From: Oceanospirillaceae bacterium
GTDB lineage: Bacteria; Pseudomonadota; Gammaproteobacteria; Pseudomonadales; Oceanobacteraceae
Reading direction: 5' to 3'
Length of the DNA: 42,943 nt
Assembly (NCBI GenBank): GCA_002723385.1
Contig: PBNY01000067.1
Location: 1 to 42,943, forward strand
Made by a program: the position numbers and the translations under genes. Of this stretch, positions 17,247 through 27,161 are shown one piece after another. Numbering within the stretch: the stretch's first letter is position 1; every line of letters starts with the position of its first letter. The notes beneath the pieces were generated by a model. The model did no database searches and was not told where the DNA came from. It saw nothing but the letters and a program-made list of their open reading frames with translations.

Positions 17247-18586
17247 GCACTATCTGGCAGCAACGAGCCGTCCGTCCAACCAGCAGCGATAATCCCCGTG
17301 GCCAGGCGGCGCTGGGACTGATGAAAGTTTCTCAGGGCCAGTCCCTGAGCGCCCTGATGTCAGAACTGGAACAGCCTCTGGATAGCAGCGAACATGGATT
17401 CCTGCGCGACCTGCTGCTGGGCAGCTGCCGCTACTGGCATCGTCTGAACGCCATCGCCAAAATGCTGCTGGACCAGCCCTTTGAAGGCAACGCTGAAGTC
17501 CTGCATTCACTGCTGATCGTCGGTTTGTACCAGCTGGAGATCCAGCAAAAGTCGGCCCATGCCGCGGTACATGCCACGGTCGAGGCCACAGAATCTCTGG
17601 GGTTTGGCAACCGTCGCAGCATCATCAACGCCTGCCTGCGACGTTACTTGCGCGAACAGGAAGCCTTGCTGGAGCCACTGAACGACAACCCGGTAACCGC
17701 CACCAGCCATCCCAAGTGGCTGGTCAAGCTGCTGAAAAGCGCCTGGCCGGATCACTGGCAGGCCATCCTTGCATCCAATAATCAGCCTGGGCCAATTTGT
17801 TTGCGGAATAATGCGCGCCAGCAGAGTCGCGATGATTATCAGCATCAGCTTCACCAGGCAGACATCGGCTACCGCAGTGGCGAGCTTTCACGCCAAAGTA
17901 TCTACTTGCTGACCAGTCAGAATGTCACGGCTTTGCCGGGGTTCCCTGACGGCAGCTGCAGCGTTCAGGACGAAGCCGCGCAACTGGCTGCCGAGTTCCT
18001 GGCACCTCAGTCGGGTGAACGTGTACTCGATGCCTGCGCGGCGCCGGGCGGCAAAACCTGTCATCTGGCTGAGCTGGCAGACATTGATCTGACCGCTGTT
18101 GAGCTGGAAGCCAACCGGATTCCGCGTATCCACGAAAACCTCGCTCGCTTGCAGTTGCAGGCCGAAATCATTCAAGCGGATGCCAGTCAACCCGACCAAT
18201 GGTGGAATGGAGAACCCTTTGACGCCATTCTGCTGGATGCGCCATGCTCTGCCACGGGCGTGATTCGTCGTCACCCGGATATCAAGCTGCTGCGTCGCCG
18301 CGAAGACATTGATGCACTGGTCGAGTTGCAACAGCAAATTCTGACCCAGTGCTGGCGTATGCTGAAACCGGGTGGAAGACTGCTCTATGCCACCTGCTCC
18401 GTCCTGCCACAAGAGAACCGCCTGCAAATTGAACGTTTCCTTGAACAACGGGATGATGCCAGTTTGCAAGCACTCACAGCACCCGGCAACGTTGAGCAAA
18501 CCGGCCTGCAATTGCTGCCGACCGAAGACAGCCACGACGGCTTTTACTACGCACTGTTGACCAAGAATTCGAAGGTGTGTCAGTGA
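17243..18586 (+). CDS. rsmB: 16S rRNA (cytosine967-C5)-methyltransferase
   Basis: A 447-residue SAM-dependent RNA methyltransferase. It has an N-terminal NusB-like RNA-binding domain (about residues 1-145, with GQAALGLMKVSQGQSLS and VHATVEATESLG) and a C-terminal catalytic domain with VLDACAAPGGKTCHLAEL (SAM binding), LDAPCSATGVIRRHPD (the conserved PC cysteine) and LLYATCSVLPQEN (catalytic TCS cysteine). The start is TTG at 17243, overlapping the fmt stop, because no ATG near it gives the family N-terminus. The unusual start and overlap suggest translational coupling to fmt. Confidence 0.95.
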   Translation: MSTIWQQRAVRPTSSDNPRGQAALGLMKVSQGQSLSALMSELEQPLDSSEHGFLRDLLLGSCRYWHRLNAIAKMLLDQPFEGNAEVLHSLLIVGLYQLEIQQKSAHAAVHATVEATESLGFGNRRSIINACLRRYLREQEALLEPLNDNPVTATSHPKWLVKLLKSAWPDHWQAILASNNQPGPICLRNNARQQSRDDYQHQLHQADIGYRSGELSRQSIYLLTSQNVTALPGFPDGSCSVQDEAAQLAAEFLAPQSGERVLDACAAPGGKTCHLAELADIDLTAVELEANRIPRIHENLARLQLQAEIIQADASQPDQWWNGEPFDAILLDAPCSATGVIRRHPDIKLLRRREDIDALVELQQQILTQCWRMLKPGGRLLYATCSVLPQENRLQIERFLEQRDDASLQALTAPGNVEQTGLQLLPTEDSHDGFYYALLTKNSKVCQ

Positions 18587-18620
18587 ACCTGTACATCACT
18601 GACCAGGGAGTTGCTTCGAG

Positions 18621-19994
18621 ATGAAGATCATTATTCTGGGGGCTGGCCAGGTTGGCGGTACTCTGGCGGAAAACCTGGCCGTGGAACAGAACGACATTAC
18701 CGTTGTCGACACTGACCACACACGCCTGCGTGAACTGCAAGACCGCATTGACATCAAAACCGTGGTCGGTCAGGGCTCATACCCGCAGGTGCTGCGCCAG
18801 GCCGGCGCCGATGACGCTGATATGCTGGTGGCGGTGACCAATTCCGACGAAACCAACATGGTCGCCTGTCAGATTGCCTACAGCCTGTTCCGTACCCCAA
18901 CCAAGATCAGCCGTATTCGCTCAGCCGCCTATCTCAAACAACCTGAGCTGTTCCGGGTCGACTCGTTTCCGATTGACGTTCTGATCTCTCCAGAGCAAGT
19001 GGTTACCAACTATGTACGCCGATTGCTGGAATATCCGGGGGCATTGCAGGTGCTCGACTTCGCCGACGAACGGGTTCAGCTGGTGGCGGTAAAGGCCTAC
19101 TACGGTGGCCCGCTGGTTGGTCAGGCGATTCAGCAACTGAAGAATCACCGCCCGGACGTGGATACCCGAGTGGCCGCCATGTTCCGTCGCGGCAAAGCGA
19201 TTGAGCCGAAGGGCGACACCATCATCGAAGCCGATGACGAAGTGTTCTTCGTCGCGGCCAACACCCACATTCGCAAGGTGATGGCCGAGCTGCGTCGAGC
19301 CGAAGACTCCTACAAGCGCATCCTGATCGCTGGTGGTGGGAATATCGGTTATCGCCTCGCCAAAGCACTGGAACGCACTTACCAGATCAAGCTGCTGGAG
19401 CACAATCCCGATCGTGCTCGCTTCCTCAGTGAAAACCTCAACAGCACCGTGGTATTGCTGGGCAGTGCCACCGACAAGGCCCTGCTGGAAGAAGAAAACA
19501 TTGAGAACACCGATGTCTTCTGCGCCCTGACCAACGATGACGAAGTTAACGTCATGTCCTCGTTGCTGGCCAAGCGACTCGGCGCCCGCAAAGTGATGAC
19601 ACTGATTAACAAGGCCGCCTATGTCGATCTGGTTCAGGGTGGCAGCATTGATGTCGCCATCTCGCCGCAGCAGGCCACCATTGGCAGCCTGCTCACCCAT
19701 GTAAGGCGAGGCGATGTAGTGAATGTTCACTCACTGCGTCGTGGTGCAGCAGAAGCCATTGAAGCCATTGCACACGGCGACAAGCTGTCGTCTCGTGTCG
19801 TCGGGCGGGCGATTCGTGAAATCCAGTTGCCACCCGGCACCACCATTGGCGCCATCGTTCGAGGTAATGAGGTCATCATGGCCACCTCCGAAGTGGTGGT
19901 GGAATCCGATGACCATGTCATTCTGTTTGTGATGGACAAGCGTCATATCGCCGACGTTGAACGCCTGTTCCAGGTTGGCCTGGGTTTCTTCTGA
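18621..19994 (+). CDS. trkA: Trk potassium uptake regulatory NAD-binding protein TrkA
   Basis: A 457-residue cytosolic protein, the length of E. coli TrkA, with two tandem RCK units. The first nucleotide-binding motif is [15 protein letters not shown] (residues 4-18), the second is [17 protein letters not shown] (about 233-249), and each is followed by an RCK_C-type domain ([14 protein letters not shown] and [21 protein letters not shown]). It gates the TrkH channel with NAD(H) or ATP. A GGGAG site lies upstream (CAGGGAGTTGC before the ATG). trkH starts 23 bp downstream. Confidence 0.97.
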   Translation: MKIIILGAGQVGGTLAENLAVEQNDITVVDTDHTRLRELQDRIDIKTVVGQGSYPQVLRQAGADDADMLVAVTNSDETNMVACQIAYSLFRTPTKISRIRSAAYLKQPELFRVDSFPIDVLISPEQVVTNYVRRLLEYPGALQVLDFADERVQLVAVKAYYGGPLVGQAIQQLKNHRPDVDTRVAAMFRRGKAIEPKGDTIIEADDEVFFVAANTHIRKVMAELRRAEDSYKRILIAGGGNIGYRLAKALERTYQIKLLEHNPDRARFLSENLNSTVVLLGSATDKALLEEENIENTDVFCALTNDDEVNVMSSLLAKRLGARKVMTLINKAAYVDLVQGGSIDVAISPQQATIGSLLTHVRRGDVVNVHSLRRGAAEAIEAIAHGDKLSSRVVGRAIREIQLPPGTTIGAIVRGNEVIMATSEVVVESDDHVILFVMDKRHIADVERLFQVGLGFF

Positions 19995-20017
19995 TCAATA
20001 GGGATTGATTACGCAAC

Positions 20018-21466
20018 ATGCACACTACGGTCATCGCCCGGGTACTGGGCATATTCCTGATGTTATTCAGCCTGACCATGTTGCCGCCGATTCTGGTGTC
20101 CCTGTGGTTTAACGATGGCGCCCTGCCCGCGTTCTTAGCAGCACTGGGGCTGACGTTTGGTATCGGCTTGCTGATCTGGTTACCCGTCCACCGGGTGCGG
20201 GCCGATTTGCGAACCCGCGACGGATTTGTGATCACCGTGCTGTTCTGGCTGGTACTGGCGCTGTCCGGCTCGATTCCCTTTATGCTGTCGGAAAGTCCGA
20301 ATCTGAGTTTTACCGACGCCTTCTTTGAATCCCTGTCTGGCTGGACTACCACGGGTGCGACCATCATGACCGGGCTGGATGACCTGCCCGAAAGCATTCT
20401 CTGGTATCGCCAGCAGCTGCAATGGCTCGGCGGCATGGGGATTATCGTACTGGCGGTGGCGGTACTGCCGATGCTGGGCATCGGTGGGATGCAGCTGTTC
20501 CGGGCTGAAACCCCCGGGCCACTGAAAGACTCCAAGCTGACTCCCCGAATCACCGAAACCGCCAAGGCGCTCTGGTACATTTATCTGGGCCTGACCATCG
20601 CCTGCGCGGTCGGTTATTGGCTGGCAGGTATGTCGGTATTCGACGCCATTGGCCACAGTTTTGCCACGGTGGCCATCGGCGGTTTCTCGACCCACGATGC
20701 CTCTCTCGGCTACTTTGACAGCGCTGCGATTGAGACCATCGCGGTCTTCTTTATGCTGATTTCCTCATTGAACTTCGCGCTTCATTTCTACGCCTGGCGC
20801 TACAACTCAATACTGCATTATTTTCGGGATTCCGAGCTGAAGTTTTTCTTCTCGGTGATGATCGGCGGCATCATTCTGACCGTCCCTGCGCTCTGGCTCA
20901 CCGACACCTACGATTTGCCCGATTCGATTCGCTACGGTGTCTTCGAAGCCGTCTCCATTGCCACCACCACTGGCTTTGGCACCGCCGACTTCTCAGTCTG
21001 GCCGATCTTTCTGCCGGTATTACTGTTTATGATGGCCTTTATCGGTGGCTGCGCCGGTTCTACCGGCGGCGGAATGAAAGTGATTCGGGTACTGCTGATC
21101 TTCAAACAAGGCTGGCGCGAGATCACCCGTCTGGTTCACCCGAACGCCATCATTCCGGTCAAGATTGGCCGTGATCCGGTGGCTGAGCGCGTACTCGATG
21201 CGGTATGGGGCTTCTTTGCATTGTATGTACTCACTTACATGGTCATGATGATCCTGCTGCTCTCGACCGGCCTGGATCACGTGACTGCCTTCTCAGCCGT
21301 TGGTGCCTGTCTGAACAACCTCGGCCCAGGCCTTGGGGACGTTGCAGCCCACTACGGCAATGTTTCTGATGCAGGCAAATGGATTCTGTCCTTCACCATG
21401 CTGCTCGGGCGACTGGAAATCTTCACCCTGCTGGTACTGATCAGCCCGGCTTTCTGGCGTAGTTAA
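20018..21466 (+). CDS. trkH: Trk potassium transporter membrane protein TrkH
   Basis: A 482-residue inner-membrane K+ transporter, close to the E. coli TrkH length. It has many hydrophobic segments arranged as four M1-P-M2 repeats. The filter-type glycine segments are visible: TTTGATIMTGLD, TVAIGGFSTHD, TTTGFGTADFS and CLNNLGPGLGD. It acts with the upstream TrkA. The gene marks the left boundary of the Zorya insertion, 60 bp before the convergent zorD end; a hairpin lies in the gap. Confidence 0.97.
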   Translation: MHTTVIARVLGIFLMLFSLTMLPPILVSLWFNDGALPAFLAALGLTFGIGLLIWLPVHRVRADLRTRDGFVITVLFWLVLALSGSIPFMLSESPNLSFTDAFFESLSGWTTTGATIMTGLDDLPESILWYRQQLQWLGGMGIIVLAVAVLPMLGIGGMQLFRAETPGPLKDSKLTPRITETAKALWYIYLGLTIACAVGYWLAGMSVFDAIGHSFATVAIGGFSTHDASLGYFDSAAIETIAVFFMLISSLNFALHFYAWRYNSILHYFRDSELKFFFSVMIGGIILTVPALWLTDTYDLPDSIRYGVFEAVSIATTTGFGTADFSVWPIFLPVLLFMMAFIGGCAGSTGGGMKVIRVLLIFKQGWREITRLVHPNAIIPVKIGRDPVAERVLDAVWGFFALYVLTYMVMMILLLSTGLDHVTAFSAVGACLNNLGPGLGDVAAHYGNVSDAGKWILSFTMLLGRLEIFTLLVLISPAFWRS

Positions 21467-21476
21467 TGTCAGACAG

Positions 21477-21499
21477 GGATAGCTCGTACCGAGCTATCC
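21477..21499. terminator. Hairpin between trkH and zorD
   Basis: A perfect 10-bp inverted repeat, GGATAGCTCG and its complement, has a 3-nt loop (TAC). There is no good T-tract, so it may be a weak or processed terminator for both convergent transcripts. Confidence 0.55.
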
Positions 21500-21526
21500 G
21501 GCTTGAGCAAAGCTAGCGAGTAAACA

Positions 21527-24500
21527 CTAAACTTTACAGCGCCTTGCCTGAAGTCGCTTGTTCACCAGAGAGAATGGAATATCGTGCTCTCGAAGTAACC
21601 GAGCAAGTTGGCTTCCATCAAGTACTTCTACACCACAATCTTTTGCTGTAGCTCGGGTCTTATTTCCAAGACGACAAGCATTGGTTACGAACAAGAGCTT
21701 CTCAACAGGCTGACCCAACCCGCTTTCATAGACGGGTTTAGCACCATAGACCTCCTGAACGGCCTTGTACCCATCAAAAGTGCTTTGGTTATTAGTGTGT
21801 TTGCACTGAAGAAGACAAATTTTACCATCCACTTGAACAACAGCATCCGCCCCATGATCTGGGCCATCATTCGTCAACATGCAACTTGTGGCTTGCCATT
21901 CTATAGCCAGCAACTCTGCGGCCAACGCTTCAAATTGCTGCCAGCTCAAACTGCGAAGATGCTCAGGCTCAATTCGCAGGCCATCAGTAAAACCGGATTG
22001 AACGAACCCTTCAGGCTCCGGGAGTACTTGTTCTGGTGTGACAACGGCATCACGCAACGAGCTTTTCTTACTGAGAAGTTGGTGAAGGTTCTCATCAAAA
22101 GACATCAACTCAGGGTGACGGACGATTGGAATATAGACGTTCACATCCTTTTGCTGACCAATTCGATAAACCCGATCTGTCGCCTGGGCTTCTTTCGCCG
22201 GATTCCAGTGACGTTCCAGGTGAACCACGTTATTAGCCCCAACTACGGTAAGGCCCACACCAGCCGCCACCGGTGACATCACAATGATGTTAAATCCTTC
22301 TTTGTGCTCAAATGCTTCGATCATTGTTTTACGGGTTTGGCTGCCTTTCTTTTTAGCTATTGCCTTGGTATCGCCGTTAATAACACTCAAGAGTGGCATG
22401 CCGAAGTAACGAGCCAAAGCAACCGACAGAAATGCCTGAAGACGCTTGTTGATACAAAAAATAATCACTTTCTCATGGCGAGACTGTATGTCTTTTAGCA
22501 GTAGCAGCAGGCTTTTGAATTTGCCAGATTCTGCCATCAGCTCACTCAAGCTGCTCTTTTGGGTAGGAACGTCCAGCTTTCCCTCCATCAAAAGACGGTG
22601 ATGAAGAGAAACGTCTCGTAACTGATGTAAACCGGCTAGTACCGCGTTCTCCTCGGCCTCACTGACACCAGAAAGAACCGAGTCATAACTGACAAGCTGC
22701 TCTCCCTCCAGATACGATGAAAGTTCTTCGAGATATTCCCAATCAGAGTTCTCTACACCCACATACAAATGCTTGGCAGGAAGCCCTTCCAGATTGTCCT
22801 CTTTCAAGCGCCGCAACATCAAAGCTCCAACAGTATTCCGCAACTGTCGGCCAACCCTCGCCCGTGTTTCTTCCAATTCGTCGCTAGCGGCACGCACAAT
22901 GGGCGTCACATATTGATCCCTGAACGACTGATAACTACCCAGAAACCCCGGACAAGCGGTATCCATAAGACACCAGAAATCAGCCAGGCTATTTTCCACC
23001 GGCGTTCCGGTAGCAAGCAGTCGGAATTCAGCTTTCAAACCTTTGGCAGCTCGGGTTTGCAGGGCATTAGGGTTTTTGATGTTCTGTGCTTCATCAAATG
23101 CAGCAACACTCCAATCAACAGAACACAATGAAAACTGATAATCCCTCAGAGTCTGGTATGTGGTAATGACCAATCGCCTTGGCATATCCAAACGTTCAGA
23201 GCCAAAGTCGGAGCCAATTTTTAACGAATAGCGAATAACCGCCTCACCATCTTCGAAAGACTGATTTTTAGTTTCTACTCCACCGCAGCGGTACTGGTTC
23301 AAATCACCATCGGACTGGAGAATCACCACATCCCGAAAAGGCGATATCACAAAGGTTTTCTCAACCTCATCTTTCCAATTTTGTAGCAGGCTGAGCGGCG
23401 CTATGACCAAACAAGGCTTTACCGTTACACCGCCGTTTTCCCAATTTTGATAAAGGTGCTCAATAGCTGCCAACGACATAAAGGTCTTTCCAAGACCCAT
23501 ATCATCCGCCAACAAACAGCCCCCCGGCTCATTGGGGTCATTGACAAGCCCAAGCAACCAGCGGACACCATATTGTTGATGTGGATACGGTTTCCTGCGG
23601 TAGTTATCCCAACAAAGGTTTTTCACAGGTACTAGTACGTCCGCCAGCTTTCGTTCAATGCTATTGGATGGTGTTTCAAGATCGTCATCGTTCAGGACAA
23701 TATCAACCACAACGGGGGATGTGTCTTCTTCTGTATCATAAGGAGCTGCTGGTTCTTCGAAGTCAGAATATTCAGAAGTCGGCTTTAGCAATAACTCACG
23801 TATATTCTGAACCGCTGCCCCGACAAGAGCAGAGTCAGATATATCATAGACTTTGCCCTCAAATTCGACTTCTTGCGCCTTGACTGCTTCTGCTTGCTCG
23901 ACTGCAGATTCAAATGATTTAAGCTGCGTTTCATCAGTAATAACATCGGCCAGCTTATTAACCGGGTAGATATTGGTTGATGCGAATTTCTTTCCAAACC
24001 AGTCGATGCCTGATTCGTCCGTTTCACCAAGGTAGGCGTGCCTGAAATGCGCAGCTCCCTTTACCCTGGCAGAGAAGCCCAGTTCAAGATTTACCAGAGA
24101 GCCATCAATAAAGGCTGTTGGATTGCGATAAAAGTCATCCAGCTTGTCCTTGCTAACAATGCGATTTTTCAATATCTCCTGAATACCCGCCATTTTTTCT
24201 TCATCAATAAGAACGATTTCATTTTTTACTCGTAATGACGCCGTATCTCGATTTTTCAGTTGTCCAAGCACTCTTTGCATCTCTTCATGACTGGCATCCT
24301 GACCCAGTTGTGGTGTCAGGATGAGATTCCCACTTTCATCCAGCTCAGCTTCAACAGCGACAGATTCGGGAGTGTGTATTCTCAGCTTCTCAAAGTGCCC
24401 CAGTTCAATTGAAATGCCGCTCTTTTGAGCATGTTGTAATGCGGCGATTACTGACAGATTATCGAACTCCGTACGCTCCGAGTTTTCATGTGCTTCCAGA

Positions 24501-24970
24501 GCTTTGAACATATGCAGTTGTTCAGTCGATAGGAGAAACTGATGCTCCTCTGAAAAGCGAATCACAGGGCCATTAAGCCGAAAGCTCCCGGTAAAACGGC
24601 TGTTGCCATGATTGGCCTGAATCTCAATATTGAACGACGAACGCCCGGTTTGTCCTTGAATGTCCGCTTTGAGTGATCCTTTCCATTGCGCAGGCAGTTC
24701 CAGAATGTCGCGGGAAAATTCATCCAGACTGACGATCGCTCTGGAAGGGATCATAAAACCATTGGGCAACTCAACCCCTTCACCCTCCTCCACCAGCATG
24801 CGCAAAACAATATGCTGTTGAGTGATCAGGTCATCGGCTTTCCCCTGTTGGATTACCGAGAGCTGCTCTTCGGAACACAGGAAGTTAGCGCCTTCAAAAT
24901 CAAAGGCCTGACGATAACGTTGAGCTTCTTTTTGGCCAACAAGGCGTTTAATCCATTTTTTTAAAGCCAT
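21527..24970 (-). CDS. zorD: Zorya type I ZorD: SNF2-family translocase with Mrr-like nuclease
   Basis: A 1147-residue protein. A long N-terminal region (about residues 1-450) has no motif that I recognise and precedes an SNF2/SWI2 helicase core: Walker A DDMGLGKT (about 489-496), Walker B as DEAQ (626-629), the motif III-like LLATGTPVEN (651-660), and motifs V/VI around 900-940 ending in QATDRVYRIGQQ. The C-terminus (about 1010-1115) is an Mrr-type restriction-endonuclease domain with GPDHGADAVV and LLQCKH, supplying the D...QxK catalytic pattern. This architecture is that of ZorD of type I Zorya, thought to translocate on and degrade phage DNA. Its ATG overlaps the zorC stop by 1 bp. Codon use is AT-richer than trkH beside it. 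Confidence 0.93.
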   Translation of the reverse strand: MALKKWIKRLVGQKEAQRYRQAFDFEGANFLCSEEQLSVIQQGKADDLITQQHIVLRMLVEEGEGVELPNGFMIPSRAIVSLDEFSRDILELPAQWKGSLKADIQGQTGRSSFNIEIQANHGNSRFTGSFRLNGPVIRFSEEHQFLLSTEQLHMFKALEAHENSERTEFDNLSVIAALQHAQKSGISIELGHFEKLRIHTPESVAVEAELDESGNLILTPQLGQDASHEEMQRVLGQLKNRDTASLRVKNEIVLIDEEKMAGIQEILKNRIVSKDKLDDFYRNPTAFIDGSLVNLELGFSARVKGAAHFRHAYLGETDESGIDWFGKKFASTNIYPVNKLADVITDETQLKSFESAVEQAEAVKAQEVEFEGKVYDISDSALVGAAVQNIRELLLKPTSEYSDFEEPAAPYDTEEDTSPVVVDIVLNDDDLETPSNSIERKLADVLVPVKNLCWDNYRRKPYPHQQYGVRWLLGLVNDPNEPGGCLLADDMGLGKTFMSLAAIEHLYQNWENGGVTVKPCLVIAPLSLLQNWKDEVEKTFVISPFRDVVILQSDGDLNQYRCGGVETKNQSFEDGEAVIRYSLKIGSDFGSERLDMPRRLVITTYQTLRDYQFSLCSVDWSVAAFDEAQNIKNPNALQTRAAKGLKAEFRLLATGTPVENSLADFWCLMDTACPGFLGSYQSFRDQYVTPIVRAASDELEETRARVGRQLRNTVGALMLRRLKEDNLEGLPAKHLYVGVENSDWEYLEELSSYLEGEQLVSYDSVLSGVSEAEENAVLAGLHQLRDVSLHHRLLMEGKLDVPTQKSSLSELMAESGKFKSLLLLLKDIQSRHEKVIIFCINKRLQAFLSVALARYFGMPLLSVINGDTKAIAKKKGSQTRKTMIEAFEHKEGFNIIVMSPVAAGVGLTVVGANNVVHLERHWNPAKEAQATDRVYRIGQQKDVNVYIPIVRHPELMSFDENLHQLLSKKSSLRDAVVTPEQVLPEPEGFVQSGFTDGLRIEPEHLRSLSWQQFEALAAELLAIEWQATSCMLTNDGPDHGADAVVQVDGKICLLQCKHTNNQSTFDGYKAVQEVYGAKPVYESGLGQPVEKLLFVTNACRLGNKTRATAKDCGVEVLDGSQLARLLREHDIPFSLVNKRLQARRCKV

Positions 24971-26403
24971 CAGAGATAACCCGAATACTTATAGGTTCGA
25001 TAATCTGCAGGAGTAAGCAATGTAGATGCATCAATATCTACACCAGCTTCTTTTAAGGCAATTGCTGCTTTTACTTGCCATTGTCCGTTATGCTGAATTG
25101 CTGCACGGCAGCCTTTATTTTGTTCTAAGATCATTCTTTCATTCAGGCCTGCTGTAAGATTCCGGTACGTGAATCGAGCTTTGTTGTAGTTAAAGACTGC
25201 TGCGGAATCCGTCAGCTTGTCATATACCCAAAACTTGCAACTGTGGGTTCCTTCGACGATATGGACACCCGACAAGGACACATGAATAAGTGGTTTGGCT
25301 CCAGTTCCTTCTACCATCGAATAGGAAGGCAGGTGCTCAGTTTTATAGTGTCGCTTTACATAACTCTCAGCTTCGTACGTCAAAAAGAGCCGTGTTCTTG
25401 TGACCAATTCCTGCTCTAATAAACCTTCCAAAAACCTTTTTCGCGATGGATACATTCGTCTCAGTTCATCTTTACCAGGCTGATCCGAGAAGTCCTTTAA
25501 CGCTTTGAGGAAAAGTTTCAAATCCAGCCTGGATAACCAACCATGTACTTTATTAATCAAATGCGGGACTTTCGACCACCAACGAATATACCTCTCGTTG
25601 CGTTTTGAAACCCTTGGATCTCCGGCAATCGCCATAATCACATTCATCCAATGATCTGAGATTTGGCTGGTGTCAGCTTTGGATATCAGAATCTTCAGAA
25701 CTTCATGGCCCAGCAAAAAATTTTCGGTATAGCGTGATTCATATACAGCCGGTTTTTGAACCTCATGAAGAATTTCGTGGTTCTCACCCGGTTTCAGATT
25801 ACGAAGTGTCTCCAGATAATAAATGTTTTTCGCTGTGGCTAAAAAGCGTCCAGACATATAACTTCCCAGCCCAACCTGTTCAACATGAACATCAAAGTCG
25901 ACTTGCTGCTCATGACTGCCTTCTGCCAACCATTTGGGGCCATCCCCACTTAGTATGTGAGCTGTATTTTGATCCAGCTCTCCACGCGTTCTTCTGGATT
26001 TTTTCAGCCAAGTCTCGACGGCTTTTAAATCATCGAGCTGATCATATTGATTGAGGTAATGACTGAAAATAGATTCCACTAGAAGGCTACTGGGCCGCTC
26101 TCGAAGAGAGTCGATTTTTCTAAATAATCTGTCATCCAACCGAATACCCGACGCGGCGCTGGTTTTCAGAGCAATTGCCAAAGCACGAACATCGATAGAT
26201 TTTTTTAAGGAGTCAGCAACATTCCCACTTGACTCCAATACTCCTAAAAACTGCCGAAAGGCCAACTTGAACCGATCACTACCCGTTCCCGACCTTTTGG
26301 CCAGTTCACGTATTTTTTCAGTATGGGATGCCATCTCTTGGCAATATGAAGTCATTGCATTGTCTGGCAAATCAAATTTTAGCTGTTTGATCTTCAGTTT
26401 CAT
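24970..26403 (-). CDS. zorC: Zorya type I ZorC (EH-signature protein)
   Basis: A 477-residue cytosolic protein. Its place between zorB and zorD and its overall character (helical N-terminal half; C-terminal half with EH-signature-type features such as FLEGLLEQELVTRTRLFLTYEAE and VEGTHSCKFWVYD) fit ZorC of type I systems. ZorC is needed for defence and is reported to bind DNA; no enzymatic motif is visible. It overlaps zorB by 4 bp (ATGA) and zorD by 1 bp. Identification rests mainly on operon context plus family pattern, as EH-signature proteins diverge strongly. Confidence 0.85.
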   Translation of the reverse strand: MKLKIKQLKFDLPDNAMTSYCQEMASHTEKIRELAKRSGTGSDRFKLAFRQFLGVLESSGNVADSLKKSIDVRALAIALKTSAASGIRLDDRLFRKIDSLRERPSSLLVESIFSHYLNQYDQLDDLKAVETWLKKSRRTRGELDQNTAHILSGDGPKWLAEGSHEQQVDFDVHVEQVGLGSYMSGRFLATAKNIYYLETLRNLKPGENHEILHEVQKPAVYESRYTENFLLGHEVLKILISKADTSQISDHWMNVIMAIAGDPRVSKRNERYIRWWSKVPHLINKVHGWLSRLDLKLFLKALKDFSDQPGKDELRRMYPSRKRFLEGLLEQELVTRTRLFLTYEAESYVKRHYKTEHLPSYSMVEGTGAKPLIHVSLSGVHIVEGTHSCKFWVYDKLTDSAAVFNYNKARFTYRNLTAGLNERMILEQNKGCRAAIQHNGQWQVKAAIALKEAGVDIDASTLLTPADYRTYKYSGYL

Positions 26404-27161
26404 TGGCTCGCCCTTTCTGATACAGCCTCAAAATCAGCCAATTCTGGGCGTTTAACGGTAAATCGAATATCAATTCTTCGATTGGAGCGACGATCTTCTG
26501 GCGTGATTTCATCGACATTAACTCGCCGGGTTGCCGCATACCCACTAACAGAAAAGAGAACCTTACCGTAACCATTTCTGAGTTCACCCATTTGTGGATA
26601 AACATCGATCGACTCATTCCAGAACTCCCATAAACTAATTGCTCGAAAAGTCGACAGTCCCCAATTCCCTTTACGCCGATAGCTACGCAGACTGTCTGTA
26701 TGCCCTTCGATAAACACTGTATCGAGATATTCAAATCTTTTGAGTTCTGAGCCCGAGTGATCAAAGGGCTGATTAATTGCTTTGTGCAACACTTCACCAA
26801 TAATCCGAACAGACTCAACCACTGCTGGATCATTCGGAAGTTCATCTTTATCTGAATCAAACGATAATGTGCTTTCTGGAATACGAAGAACGGTATCGTT
26901 ATCTGCAATCAAGACAATGACATTCTGCTTGGCCAGTTCGTCTCGAATTTCATGAAGGATATCCCGGCGAGCCTGTTCCGCATTCTTGAGCTTCTGAATA
27001 TCCTGGGTAAATTGATCTTGCTTCTGAGTCAACTCAATGATCAACGCCACTGCTGCCAGAATAAAGACAACCAGTAACGCCGACATTAAATCCGAGAAAG
27101 AAACCCAATAGGGATTTTCTTCATCTACGGTACGATTTTTTGAACGCGATACTCCTCTCAT
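26400..27161 (-). CDS. zorB: Zorya ZorB (MotB/OmpA-like motor subunit)
   Basis: A 253-residue inner-membrane protein. The single N-terminal transmembrane helix (about residues 22-44, FSDLMSALLVVFILAAVAL) carries Asp24, equivalent to the ion-carrying Asp of MotB. A short coiled region (about 45-85) leads to an OmpA-like peptidoglycan-binding domain with VFIEGHTDS, LSTFRAISLWEFW and TPEDRRSNRRIDIRF. With ZorA it should form a 5:2-type proton-driven motor anchored to the cell wall. It begins at the last base of the zorA stop and overlaps zorC by 4 bp. Confidence 0.93.
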   Translation of the reverse strand: MRGVSRSKNRTVDEENPYWVSFSDLMSALLVVFILAAVALIIELTQKQDQFTQDIQKLKNAEQARRDILHEIRDELAKQNVIVLIADNDTVLRIPESTLSFDSDKDELPNDPAVVESVRIIGEVLHKAINQPFDHSGSELKRFEYLDTVFIEGHTDSLRSYRRKGNWGLSTFRAISLWEFWNESIDVYPQMGELRNGYGKVLFSVSGYAATRRVNVDEITPEDRRSNRRIDIRFTVKRPELADFEAVSERASQ

